Shown: piece after piece, positions 1-7,308 of the stretch | Layout: each line of letters begins with the position of its first letter | How positions within the stretch are numbered: the first letter of the stretch is position 1 | NCBI RefSeq assembly: GCF_029263785.1 | Contig: NZ_JAJUFE010000015.1 | Span: forward strand, 1 to 48,894 | Length of the DNA: 48,894 bases | Direction of reading: 5' to 3' | Source: Pusillimonas sp. | Lineage (GTDB): Bacteria; Pseudomonadota; Gammaproteobacteria; Burkholderiales; Burkholderiaceae_B | The notes under the pieces: model-generated | Database searches by the model: none | Seen by the model: only the letters and a program-made list of their open reading frames with translations | Told to the model about the DNA's origin: nothing | Position numbers and translations under genes: made by a program

Positions 1-1
1 T

Positions 2-232
2 GCTCTTTCCGTGCGTGAACTTTCGGTGCTGGAGATGCTGATGGGTCGTGTCGGGCGGGTTGTCACCAAGCGCCAGATCGTCAATTCGCTGTCGGCCTGG
101 GACGCCGATTTCAGCGAGAACGCGGTCGAGGTCTACGTGTACCGGCTACGCAAGCGCCTGGAAGGTACTGGTGCGTCGATCCAGACCGTCCGCGGTTTCG
201 GTTATCTGCTTGATGTCGACGAAGTCTCATAA
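2..232 (+). CDS. OmpR/PhoB-family response regulator, C-terminal part only
   Basis: The open frame runs in from before the window, so only the last 76 or so residues are seen. They form the winged-helix DNA-binding domain of an OmpR/PhoB response regulator: the pattern V-V-T-K-R-Q-I ... N-A-V-E-V-Y-V-Y-R-L-R-K-R-L ... I-Q-T-V-R-G-F-G-Y-L-L is the usual recognition helix and C-terminal hairpin. The receiver domain with the phospho-aspartate lies outside the window. The stop codon overlaps the start of the downstream histidine kinase gene by 20 bases, so the two form a translationally coupled two-component pair, probably of the QseB/TctD type. The GTG at 11 is in frame but internal. Confidence 0.9.
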   Translation, partial: ALSVRELSVLEMLMGRVGRVVTKRQIVNSLSAWDADFSENAVEVYVYRLRKRLEGTGASIQTVRGFGYLLDVDEVS

Positions 233-1352
233 CCAGCACTCTCAACGCGACGGCTCTGCTTCGCCGGATACGTTAAGCGCGCGGCTGCTGCGGCTGATGC
301 CACGCGGCTCACTGGCCCGTCATCTTATTTTTCGTCTGCTTCCTCCGGTTCTGGTGCTGGTCGCTGTTGACCTGGCGGTGACCTGGCTGGTGACAACCAA
401 GATTCATCTGGAATCCTGGCTGCTGCGCGACATTTTCTGGCTGATGCTTCTCAGCCAGATCCTGCTTGTGTTTTTGGTAGCCTGGGTATTGGTGTCGGGA
501 GTGCGTTCCAGTCTGCGGTCCATCAACCGGCTTGCCGACGACATCAAAGAGCGGGACCTGGACGACCTTCAGCCTCTGGACGCTACGGGTCTGTCCAGTG
601 AAATTGTTCCGGTTGTTGCGCGCATCAACGATCTGCTTCAACGCCTGGATCAGTCCGTCAAGGCCCAAAAGCGCTTTATCGGGCATGCGGCACACCAGTT
701 GCGTACGCCTTTGAGCGGCTTGAAGCTGGAGTGTGAACTGATGTTGGCCAACGAGCTTCCCCAAGACGTGCGCTTGCGTGCAGAGCGGATCAAGTCAGTC
801 ACTGATCGCATGATACGGCTGGGCGAACAGTTGCTGGTCCTTGCCAGGGCCGACGCCTCGACTCGTCCACAAGATTCGTTCCAGCGCCTGGATCTGGCGG
901 ACTGGGTGCGCAATACAGGTGCAGAATGGGTGCCCCAGGCCCGTCGCCAGCATGTCCGACTGCAGCTGCGCGCGCCTGAAGAGGCGGTATGGATAGATGC
1001 GGACCCACTGCTGCTGACAGAACTATTGGGTAATCTGATTGATAACGCCCTGCGGTACGGCGGACATGTCCAGAACATCCGCCTGCAGGTCAACGCAACA
1101 CCTCCCGCCCTCGTGGTCGAGGATGATGGCCGGGGTATCGATCCGGCACACCAGGAGCGGGTCTTTGATGCGTTCTATCGTTCACCTGATTCCGATGCAC
1201 CAGGATCGGGCCTGGGGCTGGCTATCGTGCGCGAGATAGCCCAGGCACACGGTGCCTGGTGGAGTCTGACCAGTACTCCTCAAATTGATGGAACGCGCGT
1301 CAGCATTGTTTTTCCGGGCCCGCGAATGGGTACTCATCTGAATCGACAATAA
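213..1352 (+). CDS. Two-component sensor histidine kinase, TctE/QseC-like
   Basis: Membrane sensor kinase of 379 residues that should phosphorylate the regulator encoded just upstream. Visible parts: basic N-terminus, membrane segment about 39-60, a loop of only about 13 residues, membrane segment about 74-96, HAMP-like linker, HisKA box with A-A-H-Q-L-R-T-P-L (phospho-acceptor His161), N box N-L-I-D-N-A-L-R-Y-G, G1 box D-D-G-R-G-I-D, F box and G2 box G-S-G-L-G-L-A-I-V. All kinase motifs are intact. TctE-type kinases normally have a large periplasmic sensor domain; here it is almost absent, so the signal may come from the membrane or a partner protein. The ATG at 213 was chosen because it overlaps the regulator stop; ATG 297 is an alternative. 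The ligand is unknown. Confidence 0.9.
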   Translation: MSTKSHNQHSQRDGSASPDTLSARLLRLMPRGSLARHLIFRLLPPVLVLVAVDLAVTWLVTTKIHLESWLLRDIFWLMLLSQILLVFLVAWVLVSGVRSSLRSINRLADDIKERDLDDLQPLDATGLSSEIVPVVARINDLLQRLDQSVKAQKRFIGHAAHQLRTPLSGLKLECELMLANELPQDVRLRAERIKSVTDRMIRLGEQLLVLARADASTRPQDSFQRLDLADWVRNTGAEWVPQARRQHVRLQLRAPEEAVWIDADPLLLTELLGNLIDNALRYGGHVQNIRLQVNATPPALVVEDDGRGIDPAHQERVFDAFYRSPDSDAPGSGLGLAIVREIAQAHGAWWSLTSTPQIDGTRVSIVFPGPRMGTHLNRQ

Positions 1353-1447
1353 TCCAATATCCTCTGGGCAAGACCAAGCATGAAATGGAGCCAATCGAGA
1401 GTTCTCGCTGCGCGGGGTGCGCCGTGCAGCGCTTCAGGACTTAGTTC

Positions 1448-3343
1448 ATGAGCACGCTACCAGCCGAGCGCAAGGTGGCCGAACTACACCCGGCCTCAGG
1501 CCTGACCATAGGCGCACTGGGTGTCGTGTACGGAGATATCGGAACCAGTCCCTTGTATACGGTGCGGGCCGCGCTGTCTCATATGCCGGAGGCCCTGCCC
1601 GAACACATTCTGGGCCTGCTCTCACTTCTGTTCTGGATGCTGATGCTGGTGGTGTCACTGAAGTACGTGACACTCATGCTTAGGGCGGATAATCGGGGGG
1701 AGGGCGGAACATTGGCCCTTATGGAGCTTGCCGCTCGAGGATTGAGCGGCCGCCGCCGTTGGGTAGTGGTAATTCTTGGGCTGACGGGCGCCTGCCTTTT
1801 CTACGGTGATAGCGTCATCACACCGGCAATTTCCGTGCTGTCGGCCGTCGAGGGCATTGGCGTGGTGTCGCATACGCTGGACCCATGGATTGTTCCCATA
1901 GCGATTATCCTGATCATCGCCTTGTTCACTGTTCAATCCAAGGGTACAGGCACCATGGGTCGCCTGTTCGGCCCGATCATGTTGTTGTGGTTCATGGTTC
2001 TGGGTGCGCTGGGCGCTTGGCGCATTGCGCAGTCGCCCGAAATTCTGTGGGCGCTCAACCCGATGTGGGCCATATCTTTTGCCTGGACTGCCCCCTGGAC
2101 GACCTTTATTTTGCTGGGTGCGCTGGTGCTGGCCCTTACCGGCGCGGAAACCCTTTATGCGGACATGGGCCATTTCGGGCGCAGCGCCATACGTCGGGCC
2201 TGGTTCGGCGTTGTGCTGCCATCGCTGTTGTTGTGCTACTTTGGGCAGGGTGCCCTGTTGCTGGCTCATCCGGCAGCTGCCCGCAATCCCTTTTTTCATC
2301 TGGCTCCTGAATGGGGTCTGTGGCCCCTGGTCGTTCTGGCCACCATGGCAACCGTAATCGCGTCTCAGGCGGTGATTACGGGAAGCTTCTCGGTGACGCG
2401 ACAGGCGATCCAATTAGGATTCTGGCCGCGCATGACTATTCTTCATACCTCAGCCGAAGAAGAAGGGCAAATCTATCTGCCCAGAGTCAATATCGCCATG
2501 TGTATTGTGGTGCTGGCACTGGTTGTGGGTGCCGGTACTTCACAGGCTCTTGCGGGAGCCTATGGTTTCGCTGTCACCGGCACCATGCTCATGACGTCGT
2601 TGCTGGCATTCAGGGTGTTGCCTGACCGCTCCGCTGGCACAAGAAAAATGCTGTTGCTGGCCTTGCTTGTGGTGCTGTTGAGTTTTGACGTGCTGCTGTT
2701 CTCGTCCAATGTGCTCAAGACTTTCGCCGGAGGGTGGATTCCATTGCTTCTGGCCACGTGCCTGTTTACCTTGATGATTACCTGGAAGCTGGGTCGCCAG
2801 CATTTGCACGACTCCCTGGCGGGCGGTCAACCGTCGCTGCATGAATTCATCGAGAGCCTGGAGGAACATCCTCCGGTAACAGTTGCGGGTACTGCAGTGT
2901 TCATGAGCGTGCTGGTCGATACCGTCCCACCGGCGTTCATGCACAATTTGAAACACAACAAGGTGCTGCACGAACAAGTCGTGTTCCTCACGGTTACCAG
3001 CTCGGATGAGCCCTTCGTCTCTTTTGACGAGCGATATCGCATCGACCGGCTTGGGCGCAGTACCTGGCAGGTGGTGGCAAAGTGGGGGTTCAAGCAGGAG
3101 CCCAATGTTCCGCAACTGCTTGAGCAAATTGCGCAAGAGCATCCCGAGCTCAATCTGGATCCGATGCAGACCTCGTACTATTTGTCGCGTCAGACCATTA
3201 TTGTCGTGCGCCGCTTGCCGTTTTACCTTCGCTGGCGGCGAACGCTTTTTGCCTTCATGACACGCAATGCCGCCCGTAGCACGCGGTTTTTCAAGATTCC
3301 GCCCAATCGGGTAGTGGAAATGGGCATGCAGATCGAGCTCTAA
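1448..3343 (+). CDS. kup: Low-affinity potassium uptake protein Kup
   Basis: KUP/HAK/KT-family K+ transporter of the inner membrane, probably a K+/H+ symporter. The signature G-V-V-Y-G-D-I-G-T-S-P-L-Y-T lies at residues 25-38, followed by about twelve hydrophobic segments to roughly residue 450 and a hydrophilic cytoplasmic C-terminal domain. The 631-residue length is normal for bacterial Kup. The ATG follows an AGGA at 1436-1439. The gene lies 95 bases after the sensor kinase on the same strand, so it could be read with the two-component genes, but no link is shown. The facing hairpin after the stop points the other way (it serves the minus-strand gene at 3404-3898). Confidence 0.96.
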   Translation: MSTLPAERKVAELHPASGLTIGALGVVYGDIGTSPLYTVRAALSHMPEALPEHILGLLSLLFWMLMLVVSLKYVTLMLRADNRGEGGTLALMELAARGLSGRRRWVVVILGLTGACLFYGDSVITPAISVLSAVEGIGVVSHTLDPWIVPIAIILIIALFTVQSKGTGTMGRLFGPIMLLWFMVLGALGAWRIAQSPEILWALNPMWAISFAWTAPWTTFILLGALVLALTGAETLYADMGHFGRSAIRRAWFGVVLPSLLLCYFGQGALLLAHPAAARNPFFHLAPEWGLWPLVVLATMATVIASQAVITGSFSVTRQAIQLGFWPRMTILHTSAEEEGQIYLPRVNIAMCIVVLALVVGAGTSQALAGAYGFAVTGTMLMTSLLAFRVLPDRSAGTRKMLLLALLVVLLSFDVLLFSSNVLKTFAGGWIPLLLATCLFTLMITWKLGRQHLHDSLAGGQPSLHEFIESLEEHPPVTVAGTAVFMSVLVDTVPPAFMHNLKHNKVLHEQVVFLTVTSSDEPFVSFDERYRIDRLGRSTWQVVAKWGFKQEPNVPQLLEQIAQEHPELNLDPMQTSYYLSRQTIIVVRRLPFYLRWRRTLFAFMTRNAARSTRFFKIPPNRVVEMGMQIEL

Positions 3344-3370
3344 AAAAATACCGCCCTCGACAGAGGGCGG
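3342..3370 (-). terminator. Rho-independent terminator of the minus-strand secreted-protein gene
   Basis: Inverted repeat CCGCCCTC (3351-3358) / GAGGGCGG (3363-3370) with a GACA loop. On the minus strand it is followed by a T-rich run (seven A's at 3342-3348 on the plus strand). It therefore terminates transcription of 3404-3898. The T-run touches the kup stop codon. There is no T-run on the kup side, so kup read-through is not stopped efficiently here. Confidence 0.85.
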
Positions 3371-3403
3371 CGATACCTGAATTCAGCTGCAAGGCTGCAA
3401 GGC

Positions 3404-3898
3404 TTACTGCACGGTTCCAGCCCTGGGAAGATTGCTGACAGCAGGGTCAACCGTTGTGGGCGTGATGATATTGGTCTGGGTCTCGGTCGAACCCGGGATA
3501 GTAATGGTAGTGGTGCGAAGGATGCCGCCTCCGGCCACGCTACCCTGAATGGTCGTGGTGGCAGATTCGGTCATTTGTGCCATGCAGTCTTCGCGTGCAC
3601 CGGCAGGCAGGGCCTGGCAGCGGGCCGTGGCGTTGGCTTGTGCCGACTGCTCGCGGTCAGAAATCAGGCGTTGACGCCGGGCCTCTTGCAAAGCAGCCCC
3701 GGCCTCGCGTTTGCAGGTCTCGATGTCCTGGTTAGTCTGACCGGCGTTGCAGCGTTCGATGTCCTGGCGATACTTGGCTTCGAAATCGCTTATGGCTCCG
3801 GAACCATTTGCAGCAAGAGCGCCCATGGAAACCAGGCTGGCGCCAAGTGCGCAAATGGCCAGAATGTGCCGACCCGGTGTTGCTGAACGATGTTTCAT
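3404..3898 (-). CDS. Secreted small protein of unknown function with four cysteines
   Basis: The 164-residue product starts with a clear Sec signal peptide (basic start, hydrophobic core about 10-24, A-L-A-A cleavage region near residue 29). The mature part is a helical stretch with four cysteines in the contexts E-R-C-N, E-T-C-K, A-R-C-Q and E-D-C-M, which could make two periplasmic disulfides, and then a Thr/Ile-rich low-complexity tail rich in T-T-T-I. The ATG has a good AAGGAG upstream. It is a single-gene unit with its own terminator, divergent from the zinc receptor gene. I do not recognise a family; a conserved periplasmic protein of Alcaligenaceae is likely. No function can be given. 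Confidence 0.8.
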   Translation of the reverse strand: MKHRSATPGRHILAICALGASLVSMGALAANGSGAISDFEAKYRQDIERCNAGQTNQDIETCKREAGAALQEARRQRLISDREQSAQANATARCQALPAGAREDCMAQMTESATTTIQGSVAGGGILRTTTITIPGSTETQTNIITPTTVDPAVSNLPRAGTVQ

Positions 3899-4112
3899 TG
3901 TGAACTCCTTCTTAGACTAACTCAGCCACTATGACTGAAAACGGGTTGCTGGCAGTCAGTATATAAGAATGCTTTCGTGTCTCTGTAACTAAATGTTTGG
4001 CACGAAAACGGTGCTTGCTTGGCGCAAGCAGCAAGCGTCGTGCCGTCAAAAAATAGTCAAGAATCTGGGCGCGGCCAGCTGCCAGACAAAAGGGCGGTTA
4101 GTCTACGATCAA

Positions 4113-4131
4113 AATGTTATGTTATAACATT
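4113..4131 (+). promoter_or_regulatory. Zur operator (zinc uptake regulator box)
   Basis: Perfect 8-bp arms AATGTTAT (4113-4120) and ATAACATT (4124-4131) separated by three bases (GTT). These are the same arms and spacing as the published enterobacterial Zur consensus AATGTTAT-ANT-ATAACATT. It lies 38 bases before the start codon of the TonB-dependent receptor at 4170, where bound Zur would block transcription. The match is seen directly; the regulator's identity is inferred from the consensus and from the zinc-type receptor downstream. Confidence 0.85.
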
Positions 4132-4169
4132 GCATTAATGAAAAAACTCCAATCGACTTTAGGAACACC

Positions 4170-6224
4170 ATGCGGCCCGTTCTCCAGCCCTTTGCCATCG
4201 CTCTTCTCAGTACATGCCTTCCAGTTTCATATGCACAAGAAGGTGAGTCAATCGAGTCAGTGGTAACCAGTTTGAGGCCGATTGTTGTGTCACCTGATTC
4301 TTCGGCTTGGGAAGACGACCGCCTGACACCTCCCGCAACTGTCCTGACAGGTGAAAAGATGATTCTGAAGCGGCGGGGAACACTTGGTGACATGCTCGAG
4401 GGTGAACCCGGTGTCCATTCTGATTCCTTTGGGGGAGGGGCAAGTCGGCCAGTGATCCGGGGTCAAACTGCACCCCGCGTCAAAGTATTGAGCGATGGTT
4501 CTGAAATTCTGGATGCGTCCATGGTTTCTCCCGATCACGTGATCACCGCAGACACCGGTCTTGCCCGGGAAATCGAAATCCTGCGTGGTCCTTCCGCCTT
4601 GCTTTATGGTGGCGGCGCCATCGCGGGCGTGGTCAATGTACTCGACAGCAAGATTCCCACTGAGATACCGGTCGGAGGCGTTGAGGGCTCAATCGAGATG
4701 TCGGCCGAGACGGCTGCGCGCGAACGTTCCGGCGCAATAGGGATTTCGGCAGGCGAAGGCGCGGTCGCCCTGCGTGTCGAGGGCGCTCGGCGAAGAGCCG
4801 ATGACTACCGGGTACCTCATTGGACGGAAAGGCGGGTCCCCAACTCCAATGCAGAAAGTACCAGTGGAAGTGTCGGAGTGTCCTGGGTGGGCAGTCGTGG
4901 CTTTCTCGGAGCGGCGTATACCTACCGCCAGGATGTTTACGGCTTGCCAGGTCACAGTCATGAATATGAAGATTGCCATCCTCATGGCCCCGCCCTGCAT
5001 TGCGGAGCGCACGATCATGATCTTCACGATCACGACGATGATGAGCACGGCCATGCCGACCATACCCCCACGGCCCATGTGCGTAGTGACCGGGTCGATG
5101 TCCGCGGCGAGCTATACGACCCTTTTCCGGGCTTCACGAGCTTGAAATTCCGGGGTGGCCATACCAATTATCGGCACGAAGAAAGGGAAGATGGAGTACC
5201 AGGTACGACTTTCACCAACAGGGGCTTCGACGGGCGTCTGGAACTTGCCCACGAGCCAATTGGAGATTGGAATGGCATCGTTGGAATGCAGGCAGCGCAA
5301 TTTGACTTTGCGTCGTCCGGAGGCTCAGAGAGTTTTGTTCCGAGGTCGCGAACGCAGACAGGGGGTGTTTTTCTGCTTGAAAACTATGTGTTGAACGACT
5401 GGCGATTCGAGTTCGGTGCGCGACACGACTGGCAGCGGGTCACGCCCGACTCCCGCGAGCTTCCATCGTACAGCGGTCGGACGCTGTCCTTCTCGGCGGG
5501 CGCTGTCTGGAACTTCACGCCAGGGTATTCTGCGTCGGCTTCAATTACCCGCTCCCATCGCATGCCCGACGCACAGGAGCTCTACGCGAGAGGCTTGCAC
5601 CTGGCAACGCTGACCTACGAAGTGGGCAACCCCAATCTGGATAAAGAAAGCGCGACCACTTTCGACTTCGGTATCAAACGGACAGAAGGGGACCTGCAGT
5701 TTGCCGTGAACCTGTACCTTAGCCGCATAAACAACTACATCTACGGCAATACCCTGGACCAGCACGACGGTTTTCGCTTGATTGAATATACACAACAAGA
5801 CTCCCTGTTCAACGGACTTGAAGCAGAGGTTTCGTATCGCCTTACCGGGTCAACAGTTGCAACGGTTTTCGGAGATTATGTGCGTGGCAGGCTGAAGGGT
5901 GGCGCGGGGAATCTGCCGCGCATTCCCGCCGCGCGGCTGGGTGCCAGGGTTCAGTACGATCGCGATAGCTGGGCAGGTTTTGTTGAATTTGTCCAGGTAT
6001 TGCGTCAGAAACGTGTAGCCAGTTTCGAAGAAGACTCGGCAGGCTACGGCTTGCTTGGTGCCGGGGTGTCGTATCGCGGGAAGCTGGCAGACACGGATTA
6101 TGTGTTCTACCTGAACGGAACAAACCTGTTGAACCGGCTGGGTTATAACCACGTTTCGTTCATTTCCCGCGAGGCGCCGGTTCGTGGACGCAGCGTGATG
6201 GCCGGTGTCAGGGTTGAGTTCTGA
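4170..6224 (+). CDS. znuD: TonB-dependent outer membrane receptor, ZnuD-like zinc importer
   Basis: Outer membrane receptor of 684 residues: signal peptide ending near S-Y-A-Q-E (residue 23), plug domain (about 55-165, with R-P-V-I-R-G-Q and I-E-I-L-R-G-P-S-A-L-L-Y-G-G), then a 22-strand-type barrel ending in an aromatic C-terminus (V-R-V-E-F). Residues 261-303 form an extracellular-loop-like insert with 13 histidines, many Asp/Glu and two cysteines, the hallmark of ZnuD-type zinc receptors such as that of Neisseria meningitidis. A near-consensus Zur box 38 bases upstream supports zinc as substrate and repression by Zur-Zn. AGGAA at 4161-4165 fits as ribosome binding site. The stop codon abuts that of mrpG on the other strand. 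No zinc ABC transporter is seen nearby. Substrate is inferred, not proven. Confidence 0.88.
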   Translation: MRPVLQPFAIALLSTCLPVSYAQEGESIESVVTSLRPIVVSPDSSAWEDDRLTPPATVLTGEKMILKRRGTLGDMLEGEPGVHSDSFGGGASRPVIRGQTAPRVKVLSDGSEILDASMVSPDHVITADTGLAREIEILRGPSALLYGGGAIAGVVNVLDSKIPTEIPVGGVEGSIEMSAETAARERSGAIGISAGEGAVALRVEGARRRADDYRVPHWTERRVPNSNAESTSGSVGVSWVGSRGFLGAAYTYRQDVYGLPGHSHEYEDCHPHGPALHCGAHDHDLHDHDDDEHGHADHTPTAHVRSDRVDVRGELYDPFPGFTSLKFRGGHTNYRHEEREDGVPGTTFTNRGFDGRLELAHEPIGDWNGIVGMQAAQFDFASSGGSESFVPRSRTQTGGVFLLENYVLNDWRFEFGARHDWQRVTPDSRELPSYSGRTLSFSAGAVWNFTPGYSASASITRSHRMPDAQELYARGLHLATLTYEVGNPNLDKESATTFDFGIKRTEGDLQFAVNLYLSRINNYIYGNTLDQHDGFRLIEYTQQDSLFNGLEAEVSYRLTGSTVATVFGDYVRGRLKGGAGNLPRIPAARLGARVQYDRDSWAGFVEFVQVLRQKRVASFEEDSAGYGLLGAGVSYRGKLADTDYVFYLNGTNLLNRLGYNHVSFISREAPVRGRSVMAGVRVEF

Positions 6225-6548
6225 TCAGTCTTCAGAAACCGGCCGTCGCGCATCACGACGAAGTGCAGCCTGCATCAGCAAAATTGCGGTAACTGGCGAA
6301 ACAATTACCAGGAACATGACGATCAGCAGTTCGTGAAGCACCGGTCGCTCTGCCAGGGTCGACGCCACCAATACGCTGGTAAGCACTACGCAGCACACGC
6401 CCATCGTGTTGCCCAGGGTCACCGCGTGCATGCGCGAGTAGAAACGGCGAAAACGCAGCAAGCCTGCCGAGCCGATCAGCGTGATGGTGCCGCTTAGCAG
6501 CAAAAGCAGAGTGCCGGGAATGGTTACCCAAAGGGGCAGGTCGTTCAT
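6225..6548 (-). CDS. mrpG: Na+/H+ antiporter subunit G (MrpG/PhaG)
   Basis: Small inner membrane subunit of 107 residues, last gene of the Mrp operon. Three hydrophobic segments are seen, with the family pattern G-S-A-G-L-L-R-F ... Y-S-R-M-H-A-V-T-L-G-N-T-M-G (about residues 25-55). The ATG at 6548 overlaps the mrpF stop by four bases (ATGA), which fixes the start; a longer in-frame extension upstream runs through mrpF and is not real. The stop codon directly abuts that of the zinc receptor gene (TGATCA, 6222-6227), so there is no room for an intergenic terminator. Confidence 0.93.
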   Translation of the reverse strand: MNDLPLWVTIPGTLLLLLSGTITLIGSAGLLRFRRFYSRMHAVTLGNTMGVCCVVLTSVLVASTLAERPVLHELLIVMFLVIVSPVTAILLMQAALRRDARRPVSED

Positions 6549-6826
6549 GGTTCGATTACCTCTCCGCGCAGCAAGAACTTGGCCATGGCCGTAGAACTGA
6601 TAAAGCCGAAAATACTGATGATGACGGCGATATCGAAGTAGAGCCCTACCTGGTACTGCACACCCAGCACCAAAATAATCAGCATGCCGTTGATATACAT
6701 GGTATCGAGCGCAAGTACCCGGTCTTGAGGCGTGGGTCCCCGCAATAACTGGAAAGTGGCAAACCCGAGGGCGATGGCGAAGCAACACAGGGCGTAGGTG
6801 CCTGCCCAATACAAAATGGTTGTCAT
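6545..6826 (-). CDS. mrpF: Na+/H+ antiporter subunit F (MrpF/PhaF)
   Basis: Inner membrane subunit of 93 residues with three hydrophobic segments and the family core R-G-P-T-P-Q-D-R-V-L-A-L-D-T (about 29-42), which carries the conserved Asp-Arg pair. Part of the multisubunit Mrp complex. Start overlaps the mrpE stop and the end overlaps the mrpG start, each by four bases, so translation is coupled along the operon. Confidence 0.94.
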   Translation of the reverse strand: MTTILYWAGTYALCCFAIALGFATFQLLRGPTPQDRVLALDTMYINGMLIILVLGVQYQVGLYFDIAVIISIFGFISSTAMAKFLLRGEVIEP

Positions 6827-7308
6827 TCGAAAATCTCCATCAACAGGCTCTCATAGCGATTCTGCACGGTGTCGATCCATTGGCTTTCGTCCTTGAGGTC
6901 AAGCACGTGCAGCGTCATGGTATTGGTTTCTTCCGAGAAACCCGACCAGACGGTACCTGGTGTGTAGGTGATGATGCAGGCGAGCGCGGCTCGCGCATGC
7001 GGGTCGCGCATGGTCAGCGGAATCTTCATGAACCCAGGCGTGTGAGAATCGGGACCCAGGATAATCAGTCGCGCTACCGCAAAGTTGGAAACGGTGATGT
7101 CGCAGGCAACGCGCCACATCAACTTCAGGATCAACAGCGGATGTTTGGGGCGCGACCGTACAGGGCGCAGCGCCATGGCTGCCCAAGCCAGCAGCAAGGC
7201 AAGAATGGTCCCCATAACAAGGTGACCGGGCGACACCGAATTGTTCAGCAGCAACCAGATGATCAGCAGAACGGCGGGCAGAAGCAGCCAGTAAAGTACG
7301 TTCTTCAT
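6823..7308 (-). CDS. mrpE: Na+/H+ antiporter subunit E (MrpE/PhaE)
   Basis: Subunit of 161 residues: two N-terminal membrane helices (about 5-22 and 27-45) and a soluble C-terminal domain with the family pattern T-Y-T-P-G-T-V-W near residues 114-121 followed by H-V-L-D. MrpE is needed for full activity and assembly of the antiporter in characterised systems. Four-base overlaps with mrpD and mrpF. Confidence 0.94.
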   Translation of the reverse strand: MKNVLYWLLLPAVLLIIWLLLNNSVSPGHLVMGTILALLLAWAAMALRPVRSRPKHPLLILKLMWRVACDITVSNFAVARLIILGPDSHTPGFMKIPLTMRDPHARAALACIITYTPGTVWSGFSEETNTMTLHVLDLKDESQWIDTVQNRYESLLMEIFE

